Source of the DNA: Hymenobacter fodinae
GTDB lineage: Bacteria; Bacteroidota; Bacteroidia; Cytophagales; Hymenobacteraceae
NCBI RefSeq assembly: GCF_004745825.1
Contig: NZ_SRLA01000006.1
Span: 280,220-344,219, forward strand
Direction: 5' to 3'
DNA length: 64,000 nt
The notes under the pieces are model-generated. The model ran no database searches. It worked only from the letters and a program-made list of their open reading frames with translations, and was not told the DNA's origin. The stretch's first letter is position 1; each line of letters starts with the position of its first letter. Shown here one piece after another: positions 8,770 to 17,201 of the stretch. The translations under genes and the position numbers were made by a program.

Positions 8770-9039
8770 CTAGGCGGGTGTGTAGTGGTGGGCTGCTTCC
8801 AGGAGAGTGTCGGCATTAAGTTGGTGCCCTTGCTCCAGCAACTGCTCACAGTAGCGGTGTACGTACACCTCCTGAGCTAGCCCCAGATGGGCGTGCTGCT
8901 CATGGCGGGCTACAATTAGTTGGGCCAATAGAATTGCGGCAGTGCTGAGTTGCCCTTTCTGCAGGGCGTTGCGAAATGAATCTTCGGTCGGAAACATGAG
9001 GCAAAGAATAGGGTCCTGCCTAAGCTCGGCAACAAGCAT
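8770..9039 (-). CDS. Small unrecognised helical protein, 89 residues
   Basis: A frame of 89 codons, soluble and largely helical by composition, with several His and Glu residues (LIVARHEQHAHLGLAQEVYVHRY). A second ATG at 8997 (MFPTEDSFRN) gives a 75-residue product and may be the true start. It is probably the first gene of a two-gene unit with 8519-8746. The 153 bases upstream are AT-rich but show no exact TAnnTTTG. No family is recognised. Confidence 0.5.
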   Translation of the reverse strand: MLVAELRQDPILCLMFPTEDSFRNALQKGQLSTAAILLAQLIVARHEQHAHLGLAQEVYVHRYCEQLLEQGHQLNADTLLEAAHHYTPA

Positions 9040-9192
9040 ACCATTTGCCCTACTTCATAGGGGGGTAACCTATGATATTACTAATTGCGGTCTATGTATA
9101 AGAATTTGATAAATAGATGTTTGTGAGAATATTGTGCTGCAAGTAGAATATAGATGAAAGCCACAATATTGTACCTGTGGCTAGCACTTGGC

Positions 9193-10251
9193 CTAGGCCT
9201 CTTGCTTACCCGCTTCTAGCGCTAGCAGCCACTGCTTGCGCCACAGGCCCCCGGCATAGCCCGTCAGGTGCCCATCGGCCCCAATTACGCGGTGGCAGGG
9301 AATGAGGATAGCCACGCGGTTCATGCCATTGGCCGTGGCCACCGCCCGCACGGCGCTAGGCCTCTGCAAAGCCAGCGCCTGTTGCCCATACGAGCGGGTG
9401 GTACCGTACGGAATGGTTTGTAACTCCTGCCAAACGGCCTGCTGAAATTCCGTGCCTGGGGTGCACAGAGGTACGGTAAACTCCTGCCGGGTGCCCGCAA
9501 AATACTCGGCCAGTTGGGTCCGAAGCAGACTAAAGTGTGAGTTTTCGCCCTGGATGATGGTGGCATTTAGTCGGCGAGCTAAGTCTTTCAGCTCATTTTC
9601 CAGCATGCGCCTGTCAGTGAATTCCAACAGGCAAATGCCCTGCTCATTAGCGCAGGCGAGCATGGTCCCCAGCGGTGTTTCGAGGCGAGTAAGCTGAATG
9701 AGTTGCTGCTCCCGACTCTGCCGCGGCGACACCCCAAACACCGCCTTAAAGGAATCCTGAAACCCACTCAACGAGTCATAGCCGCTGTCAAAGGCTGCCG
9801 CCGTCACCGACTCGCCCCGCTGCAGTTTCTTGAAGGCGACATTAATGCGGTTGAGTCGTTGGTATGCCTGGAACGTGATACCGTGCTGGCGCAGAAACCA
9901 GCGCCGCACGGTAGCCGGCTCCAGTCCCTTCTCGCGCAAGGCTTGGTCGGTTATTTTCACTGCGGGCTGTTGACTTAGCTCCTCTAGTAGCCGTTGAATA
10001 AAGGCGGGGGTAGATGCGGCTGCCTGCAGCGGCACGCACACCTTACAGGGCCGGTACCCTTGCAATAAAGCTTCTTTGGCGGTGGCAAAGAACTCCACGT
10101 TCTCGGGCTTAGGCTTGCGGGCAGTACAGGTGGGCCGACAGAAAATGCCCGTAGTTTTCACCGCCGCGATGAAGCGGCCTTCATAGCTAGAGTCTTTTGC
10201 TACTAAAGCTTGGTAGCATTCAACGGGGGAGGGCAACAGCAGGAATTCCAT
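9193..10251 (-). CDS. ada: Ada: DNA methyltransferase and AraC-type activator of the alkylation response
   Basis: A protein of 352 residues with the full Ada layout. An N-terminal zinc domain has four cysteines (FCRPTC at about 35-40, then CKVC at about 67-70), one of which accepts methyl groups from DNA phosphotriesters. A middle AraC-type helix-turn-helix follows (RVNRINVAFKKLQRGESVT region, then DSGYDSLSGFQDSFKAVFG). The C-terminal O6-alkylguanine transferase domain carries the acceptor cysteine in IPCHRVIG. Methylation of the N-terminal domain normally turns such proteins into activators of repair genes. The frame extends to 10326, but the ATG at 10251 gives the family start. No other ada-regulon gene adjoins it. 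Confidence 0.92.
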   Translation of the reverse strand: MEFLLLPSPVECYQALVAKDSSYEGRFIAAVKTTGIFCRPTCTARKPKPENVEFFATAKEALLQGYRPCKVCVPLQAAASTPAFIQRLLEELSQQPAVKITDQALREKGLEPATVRRWFLRQHGITFQAYQRLNRINVAFKKLQRGESVTAAAFDSGYDSLSGFQDSFKAVFGVSPRQSREQQLIQLTRLETPLGTMLACANEQGICLLEFTDRRMLENELKDLARRLNATIIQGENSHFSLLRTQLAEYFAGTRQEFTVPLCTPGTEFQQAVWQELQTIPYGTTRSYGQQALALQRPSAVRAVATANGMNRVAILIPCHRVIGADGHLTGYAGGLWRKQWLLALEAGKQEA

Positions 10252-10814
10252 AGTGGGTGGAGAGTGGCGTGAGCGAAGTGCTTGCAGTATGCAAAGGCAA
10301 AGCAAGGCAGCGTGCCACCATTCCACAACCGGAAATTAGACAAGCATTTTTCTACACCACTTGTCACAACTGAATCGAATTAATCAGTCTCTACCTAAGC
10401 CGTCCATCGAGAGTTATTAGGGATAATGTTAAAGTTGATGTTGTGATGGATAAATATCAGAATTATAAACGTTTATATATTGAAAATGACTGGGTGTCAG
10501 ATGTAATGCGGCGTTGCGCATAGTGCATTAAGCGTGCAGAAGCATAAGCGCAGAAAGACTAGTTTAGACACTTGCCCGGCAATAGATTGTCCCTGATCAG
10601 CTATCTACTTCGAAGGAGCAGAGGGGGCGGAGTTCTCGAGGCTAGACCGATCGGCGCTGGTAATGTGGGCTACCTGATTCAACAGTTTGTGCAGTGCCTA
10701 GTCGGTAGCAGTCAGCTTCTAGGCCAGGTATAAGGGACTGCTATGAACGGGAAATCACCCTGAGAAAGCCTGGCACCATCCGGCAGCAGAGCCCTCTCAG
10801 GGTGATCTATCAGC
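10252..10814. other. Gene-free interval of 563 bases
   Basis: No convincing gene was found. The part at 10340-10530 is AT-rich and holds only a 25-codon frame (10446-10523) that resembles nothing. The rest is GC-rich with a hairpin at 10754-10806. Regulatory sequence for ada would be at the left end, but no exact Bacteroidota -7 box is visible. Confidence 0.5.
10754..10806 (-). terminator. Stem-loop after the 10815-11366 gene
   Basis: ATCACCCTGAGA (10754-10765) and TCTCAGGGTGAT (10795-10806) form a perfect 12-bp stem with a 29-base loop. It begins 9 bases after the stop codon of the minus-strand disordered-protein gene. There is no strong U-tract, so it could act as an mRNA 3'-end protector rather than a classical terminator. 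Confidence 0.45.
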
Positions 10815-11366
10815 TTAGTCCGATTCGTTTACGATGTTATCTAGCTTGGGTAAGGTCGATTGATCTGCGGGGTTACGGCTGTTGAGGCCCAGCCCTTGGG
10901 TTTGAGAATCGTCCGGCTGATCGTAGTCGCCACCGCCATATCCGCCGGTGAAGGCGTTCTGATAGGGGTTGGCATTCCGGTCGGAGAGGTCTTCGCGGCC
11001 TCCGCTGGTGCCTAGGCCACCCCGGTGTCCGCTTTGGTCATAACCGCGGTCTTCATCATTGTTAAAGCCAGCCCGGCCCATCCCTTCACCGGCGCCCACG
11101 GCCCCAGACTGGTTGCCGCTGCCAGTTGCGCCCTGGCGGCGTTGGTGGTCAAAGTCAGAGCCCTGCTCAGGATCTGACGGGTTGCTGTGCGCCGAATTTG
11201 GGTGGCGGAGCGCCACTTCGTCGCGGTAATTACCGGTGTTGGCCAGCACCGTCGACATATCTCGTGGATCTTCTTCCGGGGAAGAACCGGGGCCCTGGTC
11301 GGCACCTAGTTTAGCGGGGTCAGTAGCGTTGTTCTGGTCGTTGGGGGGAGGGAAGTTGGCTGCCAT
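10815..11366 (-). CDS. Disordered, Gly/Asn/Asp/Gln-rich hydrophilic protein
   Basis: A protein of 183 residues with almost no hydrophobic core: Gly, Asn, Asp, Ser, Gln and Pro dominate (GGYGGGDYDQPDDSQTQG). There is no signal peptide and no cysteine. Such composition is typical of intrinsically disordered stress-type hydrophilins, but no LEA motif is visible, so that is only an analogy. Another protein of the same character is encoded at 13137-13424 on the other strand, with a ferritin-like remnant between them. The ATG start is clean and a stem-loop follows the stop. Confidence 0.65.
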   Translation of the reverse strand: MAANFPPPNDQNNATDPAKLGADQGPGSSPEEDPRDMSTVLANTGNYRDEVALRHPNSAHSNPSDPEQGSDFDHQRRQGATGSGNQSGAVGAGEGMGRAGFNNDEDRGYDQSGHRGGLGTSGGREDLSDRNANPYQNAFTGGYGGGDYDQPDDSQTQGLGLNSRNPADQSTLPKLDNIVNESD

Positions 11367-11519
11367 GGCGGGTAGGGTTTGGAAAATAAAGAGCTGCGTA
11401 GTCCCTTATCCTACTGTGCTGGCTCCGGAAAGTTACACGTCACTAGCGGCCAGGCCACCAGCTTACTCCTGCTGCGCCCGCAAACCAAATCGGCTCTTAC
11501 GCCTCCGATATGCTTCTGC

Positions 11520-12521
11520 TTAACGCGGCTTCAACACTTTATCCAGAAACTCAACGGTATACTGCAGAGTGGGCGCAAACCAGGGGTTAAATAGGGGGAA
11601 GGGGTGCGGGGCCTCCGGGAATTGGTGCACCTCTGAGTAAATACCAAACTGGGTGAGCTGCCGCCGCAGGTCGTCGCGGCCCGCGTGCATGCGGTCTACG
11701 CCGCTGTTAATGAATAGGATGGGAGGCGTTTGTGCGCTTACGTGCGTCAGGGCCGAGGCTTGCTGCCAGAGCTCAGGGTGGACCGTTTTAGGGCTCCCGA
11801 ACCAGTACGTGGCCGCCGAGGTGTTCTTGCGGTCGTCGCCTTCGCCCGACTCCGGATGGATAAAAGCTAAAATGCCATCTACATCCACAATGGCTTGCAC
11901 ACTGCTAGAGTGGGTAGGGTAGCAGCCCGTTTCGTAGAGAGGGTTGCCGTTGGTAGTGCCAATGAGGGCTGCCAGTTGGCCCCCGGCCGAGAATCCCCAC
12001 ACGGCCAGCCGAGCAGTATCAATGCCGTACGTGCGGGCGTGAGCGCGCATCCAGCGTAGGGCGGCTTTCAAATCTTGCACGGCCGCTGGGTACGGTGCTT
12101 CGGTAGACAGCCGATATTCTGCCGTAACGGCCACGTAGCCCTTGCCCGCCAGTTGCTGAGCCAGCGGCACATGCTGCGACCGGTCGCCGGAGCGCCAGCC
12201 GCCCCCGTGGATGAGGAGCACCGCTGGGCGTAGTTGCCGCCGCTTGGGTTTGGGGTAAAACACATCCAGTTGCAACGCGTGGGTGCCTTGGGTACAGTAG
12301 GGAATATTGGTTTGCGCCCGAACGCTCGGCGGTGCCGCTGGCCGAGCTATGCTGATGGTCGGGTCCTGTTTCTTGGCCTTAGTGTAAGCGCTGTAGGTAG
12401 TGAAAGACGTATCGCGCGGGCTTGGTTGCTGCTGGCCTAGGGCGGGTTGAGCTAGTTTCAATAGAAGAGCTGCTAGGAATAGCAGTCGGGAGTGGCCTAG
12501 GAAGCAGGGGAAAAGGCGCAT
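11520..12521 (-). CDS. Secreted alpha/beta hydrolase, esterase/lipase type
   Basis: A protein of 333 residues with an N-terminal signal peptide (SRLLFLAALLLKLAQPALGQ). The hydrolase fold has the oxyanion motif HGGG at 105-108, the nucleophile Ser178 in GFSAGG, and candidate acid and histidine at SGVDRMHAGRDD and PEAPHPFPLF. This pattern matches the BD-FAE/hormone-sensitive-lipase-like group, which cleaves acyl or feruloyl esters, often on sugars. The substrate is not known. It is divergent from the ferritin-like remnant, with 48 bases between them. Confidence 0.85.
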   Translation of the reverse strand: MRLFPCFLGHSRLLFLAALLLKLAQPALGQQQPSPRDTSFTTYSAYTKAKKQDPTISIARPAAPPSVRAQTNIPYCTQGTHALQLDVFYPKPKRRQLRPAVLLIHGGGWRSGDRSQHVPLAQQLAGKGYVAVTAEYRLSTEAPYPAAVQDLKAALRWMRAHARTYGIDTARLAVWGFSAGGQLAALIGTTNGNPLYETGCYPTHSSSVQAIVDVDGILAFIHPESGEGDDRKNTSAATYWFGSPKTVHPELWQQASALTHVSAQTPPILFINSGVDRMHAGRDDLRRQLTQFGIYSEVHQFPEAPHPFPLFNPWFAPTLQYTVEFLDKVLKPR

Positions 12522-12569
12522 AAGGTAAAGCTAGGGAGGAGGTAAGCAGAAAGCGCTGCTCTAAGCTAG

Positions 12570-12944
12570 CAAGAAAGACTGGCGCCCGGCATCGGCGCCA
12601 GCCACAAGGGTAGCAAAGGTGGTGCGCCGTTGCTCATCAGCAACAATACCATTCTGGAGGCAGCCCTCAATATTTCCTCCGTAGAAGGGCGCCACGCTTC
12701 TTACATCCGAACGGTGCGCCGCGGCAGCCCGCAAAGTATTCCCGGCCCGCTCACCTCTAAGCCCAAGAACTGGATTTCGGGCGACGATAATGGCGGGCTC
12801 GCGCCCATGTACACGGCACCCGTGTATGCCCCCAATATGCCAGCCGAGCAGTACCCCAGCGAGGCCAACGTAACCCAAGCTGGCGTGAATCTGGTAACCG
12901 CCTTTGGGGTAACGACGGCAGAGGCCCAGGAGGCATTTAATTAG
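12570..12944 (+). pseudogene. 3' remnant of a ferritin-like-domain protein gene
   Basis: A frame open from 12570 to a TAA at 12942-12944 encodes the C-terminal third of a ferritin-like-domain protein of the desiccation-associated type: NNTILEAALNISSVEGRHASYIRTVRRG, then NGGLAPMYTAPVYAPNMPAEQYPSEANVTQAGVNLVTAFG. There is no ATG; the only start would be a TTG at 12630 in the middle of the domain, and a stop lies just upstream at 12567. The first two thirds of the gene are absent from the neighbourhood. It is most simply a 5'-truncated relic left by a deletion. Confidence 0.7.
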
Positions 12945-13136
12945 CCCCTAGCCCCGACGACCGTACTGGCCAGCTCTTGTGCATTGTACCCACCCGTAAT
13001 CGTTAGGGCTAAGTGGGTTCATGAGAAGTTAGAAACACTGGCCTAAGAGCTCACCTGGTGCGGCGCTAGCCAACGCGGGCGCCGGACACCGCGTATACAA
13101 AGGCACACTCCCCGTTTAGCTTTAACCAAACCTCCT

Positions 13137-13424
13137 ATGGAAACTCCCAATAGTAACAATAACACCAGCTCTTCGCAGTCGAACGACGAGCGCCAGCCCG
13201 AAGGCCAGTATTTCCCCGGCAGCCACGATACCGGCCTGAATGCCGATGATAACTCCGGCAGTGGCGGCACCGAAGGTGGCCAGGAAATAAAAGGAGCCCG
13301 TGTGCGTTCTGGTGCGCCTAACTACGACGCCCCCGGCAACGCCCAAGACGGTGACGTAGGCGGCAACAGCATTAGCAGCAGTACCGGCGTATCAGGCGGC
13401 GAAATTGGCCAAGTAACCCTGTAA
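13137..13424 (+). CDS. Small disordered Asn/Gly/Ser-rich protein, 95 residues
   Basis: An ATG start and 95 codons of very hydrophilic, low-complexity sequence (METPNSNNNTSSSQSNDERQP, later DNSGSGGTEGGQEIKGARVR). There is no signal peptide or membrane segment. It resembles the protein at 10815-11366 in composition but not in alignable sequence. A strong bidirectional terminator follows at 13459-13497. Function is unknown; a protective disordered role would be inference only. Confidence 0.6.
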   Translation: METPNSNNNTSSSQSNDERQPEGQYFPGSHDTGLNADDNSGSGGTEGGQEIKGARVRSGAPNYDAPGNAQDGDVGGNSISSSTGVSGGEIGQVTL

Positions 13425-13458
13425 GTGGCCTAGCAGCTACGCTGATATAATTTGATGT

Positions 13459-13497
13459 AAAAAGGCCCTCCTCCGACTGTCGGAGGAGGGCCTTTTT
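13459..13497. terminator. Bidirectional rho-independent terminator
   Basis: A perfect 18-bp stem (arms 13459-13476 and 13480-13497) around a 3-base loop has A5 on one side and T5 on the other, so it works in both directions. It lies between the convergent genes ending at 13424 (+) and 13527 (-). Confidence 0.92.
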
Positions 13498-13526
13498 AGT
13501 GAGCTACTTAAAACTGCGGGAGGCTT

Positions 13527-14360
13527 TTAGCCTTTAACCTTGCCTGCCGCCGGACCTGCTTGCACCGTTTTTATTTTCTCGGCTACTTCCACCATGGGGG
13601 CCACCCAAATGTCTTTTTCGTGGGCTTTCAAGTAGCGCAAGAGCTGGCGGTGCGCTTTCAAGTCGACGTTGAGGCCGTGGCCGCCCCCCACACCGTGAAA
13701 CAGAAACACCAGCAACGTGTGCGACTGCTGAGCCTTTTTCACGAGGTCAATCAGCTGCTCGCCGGTTTGCCCGTTAATCATGTAGCTGTCGATGTTGGTC
13801 AGGTCTACTTCGGCGGCGGTTTGTAGGCCACCCGTTACGCCACGAGCCCCGACGAAATCGTTCTTCAACTGATCGTAGAACTTCACGCCCCCGATTTGTA
13901 AGTCGCCGCAGGGGTAGGCAAAGGTGCGGGCGGTTTTGCCATCGATGGCATTGAGCAGCACATTATTGGCTCGCACCTCGCTCACGGCCCGGCTCACGGT
14001 GTACTTACTTAGGTCGTTGTCGGGCGTTACAAAGCCACGGCCGGGTAGGCTGCCGTCGCAGGGGTGCATCAGGGCATGGTTGCCCAACTCATGGCCGCGC
14101 TGGGCGGCACGGCGCCACTCCGGCAGACGCTTAGCTACCACGGGCGAGGAGCCGATAAGGTAGAATGTACCCCGAAATCTCATGGAATCGAGGGCCGGAA
14201 TGGCATTGTCGAGGTCTACATCGATGGCATCGTCGTAGGTCAGCACCACGGCGCACTGCTTGTTATTCCAGGTAGTGGAGGGTTTAGTTTGGGCGTAGCC
14301 AGCAGAGAGGCCTAGCCACAGGAGGCTAGCGGCAGAAAGGAGGGGAGCAAGGAAACGCAT
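13527..14360 (-). CDS. Secreted polysaccharide deacetylase (NodB domain)
   Basis: A protein of 277 residues with a signal peptide (MRFLAPLLSAASLLWLGLSAGYAQ). The carbohydrate-esterase-4/NodB signature is present: TYDDA holds the catalytic Asp and metal Asp, and GHELGNHALMHPC supplies the metal-binding histidines. AYPCGD and FLFHGVGG match later motifs. Such enzymes remove N- or O-acetyl groups from cell-wall or exported glycans. The frame extends to 14438, but the ATG at 14360 gives the signal peptide. It is transcribed from the left half of the palindromic promoter at 14511-14575. Confidence 0.87.
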   Translation of the reverse strand: MRFLAPLLSAASLLWLGLSAGYAQTKPSTTWNNKQCAVVLTYDDAIDVDLDNAIPALDSMRFRGTFYLIGSSPVVAKRLPEWRRAAQRGHELGNHALMHPCDGSLPGRGFVTPDNDLSKYTVSRAVSEVRANNVLLNAIDGKTARTFAYPCGDLQIGGVKFYDQLKNDFVGARGVTGGLQTAAEVDLTNIDSYMINGQTGEQLIDLVKKAQQSHTLLVFLFHGVGGGHGLNVDLKAHRQLLRYLKAHEKDIWVAPMVEVAEKIKTVQAGPAAGKVKG

Positions 14361-14510
14361 AGAAATTCGGTGGGTGATTCGGCAGGCGGAGGGGCTAGCC
14401 TCTACAAAAGGGCTTTTGTGGTATGTTAAGAAATTCACTTGCAGACAAATATCAGCGCAATTGGGCGGTAGTTCTGCTGTTCTGATACTGTTGAAACCGA
14501 ATTATTTGTT

Positions 14511-14575
14511 GAGTATATCCAAATATACTAATAGTACCTTGCTTAACAAGGTACTATTAGTATATTTGGATACTC
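14511..14575. promoter_or_regulatory. Palindromic pair of mirror-image divergent promoters
   Basis: The arms 14511-14541 and 14547-14575 are complementary over 29 positions with one 2-base bulge, including 25 perfect base pairs next to a 5-base loop (CTTAA). Each half holds a complete Bacteroidota promoter. Rightward: TTG at 14539-14541, 19 bases, TATATTTG at 14561-14568. Leftward: the same, read as CAA at 14547-14549 and CAAATATA at 14520-14527. The elements are symmetric about 14544. Predicted transcripts start outside the palindrome and lead to the deacetylase (left) and the esterase (right). Confidence 0.75.
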
Positions 14576-14655
14576 GATAACGGTTCTTATTGTGCCAGCA
14601 GGTGCATAGTGGCCTAGGTGAGGTAAGGAATTTCAGTGCTTATCTATTCAATATT

Positions 14656-15828
14656 ATGAAAGTCTACAGATCAATCTTTGCCGTTGCATTAGTGCTACTT
14701 CTACTGCTGTGCGGTACGGCTATTGAAGCGCAGACTTATTCCCAACGGCTTGATAGTGCAGCGTACTACCTAGGGCAGAAGAATTATTGTGCCGCAACCA
14801 GGGCATTTGCCCTGGCATTTATTGATAGCACGCAGGCAAGTCCTTTCGACTTGTATGCCGGAGCCGGGGCGGCGGCTAACTGTGCGGGGCGACAAGGGCA
14901 GGCCTTGCGCTGGTTGTTGCAGCTTACCCGCCGAGATGATGTACCCATTACAGATCGAGATATCGACCAAATGGCGCAAGACGCTGGCTTAGTCAGCTTA
15001 CGTACCTACCCCGAGTGGAACCACTTTCTGCGCAGCTTACGGGCAAGCGCGGCCACCCGCGTTGCCAAGGTCCAACAAGCCAAAGCTGAATGGCAACTGA
15101 CAATAACCCAGCAAGCGCTACCTGCCGCTGTAAAAAAAGGAGCCTACGCCCCGGCACATTCTGGCTTTGCGCTCTACTATGCACCCGTTGATACGGTGCG
15201 CGTGCCCTACCTCGTGTATGTACCCACCACGTATCAGTCCACCCGCCCAACGGCTTTGCTCGTGTACCTGCATGGTGGCATTGTGAACACCACGCAGTTT
15301 CAGGCCGCCGACCCTGGGGTGACGCAGGAGCCTATTTTTGCGGTAGCCTCCAAGCTAAATGCGCTGGTATTATATCCGTTTGGCCGCCGCTCGTTCGGCT
15401 GGCTTGAGCAGCGGGCGGCCCTGGAGAATGTACGCACGATGGTGGAGCAGGTCAAGCAACGCTACCACGTGGATAGCCGGCGCGTGTACCTAGGAGGCAT
15501 GTCGAACGGAGGCACTGCCGCTTTCTGGTACGCCTGCAATTCGCCGGCGGGGTTTGCGGGATTCTATGCCATTTCAGCTCGGCCTACTAGTTCTCTCGGC
15601 CCGCTGCACTTTGCGCAGCTTCACCAGGGCGCCCCGCTGTACTCCCTGCATACCCAGGATGACGACGTAGTGGCCTACCAAGAAGTGCAAGCTGTATACA
15701 CGCAACAGCGCACCCTTGCTCGGCAGTGGCACTTCGAGTCGCGCCCCACGGGTGGGCATGGTTTCTTGTATGGCCCAGATGGACCTGCTGCCCTAGAGGC
15801 GTTACTACTTCAGCTTATGAAGAAATAA
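14656..15828 (+). CDS. Secreted alpha/beta hydrolase, PHB-depolymerase/esterase-like
   Basis: A protein of 390 residues with a signal peptide (MKVYRSIFAVALVLLLLLCG, cleavage after IEAQ). Residues of about 25-125 look like a helical, TPR-like segment. The rest is an esterase domain with a LHGG oxyanion motif, nucleophile serine in GGMSNGG, an aspartate in HTQDDDVV and a histidine in GGHGFLYG. This pattern fits the PHB-depolymerase/feruloyl-esterase group. Starts exist upstream in frame to 14590, but the ATG at 14656 gives the signal peptide. It shares the mirror promoter with the polysaccharide deacetylase, which suggests linked expression and perhaps linked work on acylated glycans (inference). 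Confidence 0.8.
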   Translation: MKVYRSIFAVALVLLLLLCGTAIEAQTYSQRLDSAAYYLGQKNYCAATRAFALAFIDSTQASPFDLYAGAGAAANCAGRQGQALRWLLQLTRRDDVPITDRDIDQMAQDAGLVSLRTYPEWNHFLRSLRASAATRVAKVQQAKAEWQLTITQQALPAAVKKGAYAPAHSGFALYYAPVDTVRVPYLVYVPTTYQSTRPTALLVYLHGGIVNTTQFQAADPGVTQEPIFAVASKLNALVLYPFGRRSFGWLEQRAALENVRTMVEQVKQRYHVDSRRVYLGGMSNGGTAAFWYACNSPAGFAGFYAISARPTSSLGPLHFAQLHQGAPLYSLHTQDDDVVAYQEVQAVYTQQRTLARQWHFESRPTGGHGFLYGPDGPAALEALLLQLMKK

Positions 15829-15864
15829 GGGGAGATAATCAGTCCCACGATCCACGGCGAGGGG

Positions 15865-16980
15865 CTATTTTACTTCTGCCACTTCTACTCGCCGGTTGCG
15901 GGCGTCGGGAGAAGGGTACAAGGGGCGGGAGTCCCCGTAGCCAACCGTGCTGATGCGGCCAGCATCTACTCCGGCTTTCACTAGGTAGGCTTTCACGGCC
16001 TCGGCGCGCTGCTCCGAAAGCACTTGATTTTTCTCGGGCTCGCCAATTTTGTCAGTGTGGCCTGCCACCCGAATCTTCAGCAGTGGCCTAACTTTGAGCT
16101 CGCTCGCTAGTTGGTCGAGCGCTGGCAGGCCTTCGGATAGCAGTTCAGGAGTACCTAGCTTAAACAGCACGGTAGGCAGTACTACCGGAGTAGGCGCCAG
16201 CACGGGAGCCGGTGCGGGCAGAGGCCGGGCCGTATCTTGCCGAGCCACTTCCGGGCGGCTGGGGGTAGCCGGGGCGGCGGGAGCAGGAGTAGGCCTAGCC
16301 GGAGCCGGCTTAGTTGGAACTGCCCCGCTTACCTGAATATTGATGGGCACCGCCGCGCTCTGCCGGGTAGGATAAAAGCCTTGGGTGAGGTAAAATGTAG
16401 TGGTTTTGGTGAGCTTGGTGCGATAAGAGTTGCCCGTATTTACGGGTTGCTTCAGCTCAGCGTCGGCGTACCACAGCACGTTTCGGCCCGAAACCCGAAT
16501 GGTACTCTCAGCCCCGGCCGCCACTTTAGCCGCCGATTTCAGCTTTACCCGGTAAAACGTGAACGTGCCCACGTCGCAGTTACCGATGGGCTCGTAGGTG
16601 GCCCGGCCGGTGAGCTTTTCCAGCTTGGGGTCGTAGGTAAACGTAATAGAGCCCGAGCACCAATAGGAGCCAGGCGTGCGGCCGGTTTCGTTGAGTTTCT
16701 GCTGGTGCTCCAAAACCAGACCGGTAGCGCTAGGAGTGGCCTGCACTTTAAACGTGACGGTCACCCGGGGCTCGCCGCCCACCTCTTGGTACAAAATACC
16801 AAACAAGGTGTTGCCCTGGCCTTTTTGCAGGCGTAGCTCGGCGGGCCAGGTCGCATCGGGGTCTCGCTCACCCGTGTCGGTTTCTACACCTTGCCAAATG
16901 CCCGCCAACGATTGAGCCTTTACCGGCCCAGCCATCAGTAGAACCAGTATGGTTAGTAGTTGCCAAATACTGCCTTTCAT
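15865..16980 (-). CDS. OmpA-family outer-membrane or periplasmic protein
   Basis: A protein of 371 residues with a signal peptide (WQLLTILVLLMAGPVKAQ). Residues of about 23-150 form a beta-rich region of unknown family containing a WxGxxxxT-like pattern (LAGIWQGVETDTGE). A Pro/Ala-rich linker (about 225-260) leads to a C-terminal OmpA domain (about 270-371) that would bind peptidoglycan: IRVAGHTDKIG, LSEQRAEAVKAYL, ISTVGYGDSRPL. It converges with the esterase gene, 36 bases apart. The N-terminal domain's role is unknown. Confidence 0.85.
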   Translation of the reverse strand: MKGSIWQLLTILVLLMAGPVKAQSLAGIWQGVETDTGERDPDATWPAELRLQKGQGNTLFGILYQEVGGEPRVTVTFKVQATPSATGLVLEHQQKLNETGRTPGSYWCSGSITFTYDPKLEKLTGRATYEPIGNCDVGTFTFYRVKLKSAAKVAAGAESTIRVSGRNVLWYADAELKQPVNTGNSYRTKLTKTTTFYLTQGFYPTRQSAAVPINIQVSGAVPTKPAPARPTPAPAAPATPSRPEVARQDTARPLPAPAPVLAPTPVVLPTVLFKLGTPELLSEGLPALDQLASELKVRPLLKIRVAGHTDKIGEPEKNQVLSEQRAEAVKAYLVKAGVDAGRISTVGYGDSRPLYPSPDARNRRVEVAEVK

Positions 16981-17035
16981 TCTGCTAAGTAAAAACTCTT
17001 AGTTGGACACTATCAAGTGGCCTAGAAAAACAAAA

Positions 17036-17074
17036 AAGAACCGTCTGCTGCGAGTAACGCGCCCGACGGTTCTT
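17036..17074 (-). terminator. Rho-independent terminator of the aldo/keto reductase gene
   Basis: AAGAACCGTC (17036-17045) pairs with GACGGTTCTT (17065-17074) in a 10-bp stem. On the minus strand it is followed by a T-rich run, as expected for a terminator downstream of the gene ending at 17202. Confidence 0.7.
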
Positions 17075-17201
17075 TATTCTCATGTTGGTTAGGTAGCGTT
17101 ATACAGCTCCGCCAGAATCATGTCAACTACTCTCTAATGTCTGGTCCCGTAGGCCAGTATCTTGACGCTTACACAGCAGGGGCAGTGAAGGATGTACTGC
17201 T

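Noticed and set aside
10446..10523. 25-codon plus-strand frame in the gap after ada
   Set aside because: Too short, no promoter element, no recognisable features. The AT-rich composition alone makes such frames by chance.
14511..14575. Reading the palindrome as a rho-independent terminator
   Set aside because: It lies between divergent starts, not after a gene, and has no U-tract. Both arms carry promoter boxes.
16237..16836. 199-codon plus-strand frame
   Set aside because: Shadow of the OmpA-family gene, rich in Arg, Gly and Pro as expected for a reverse frame.
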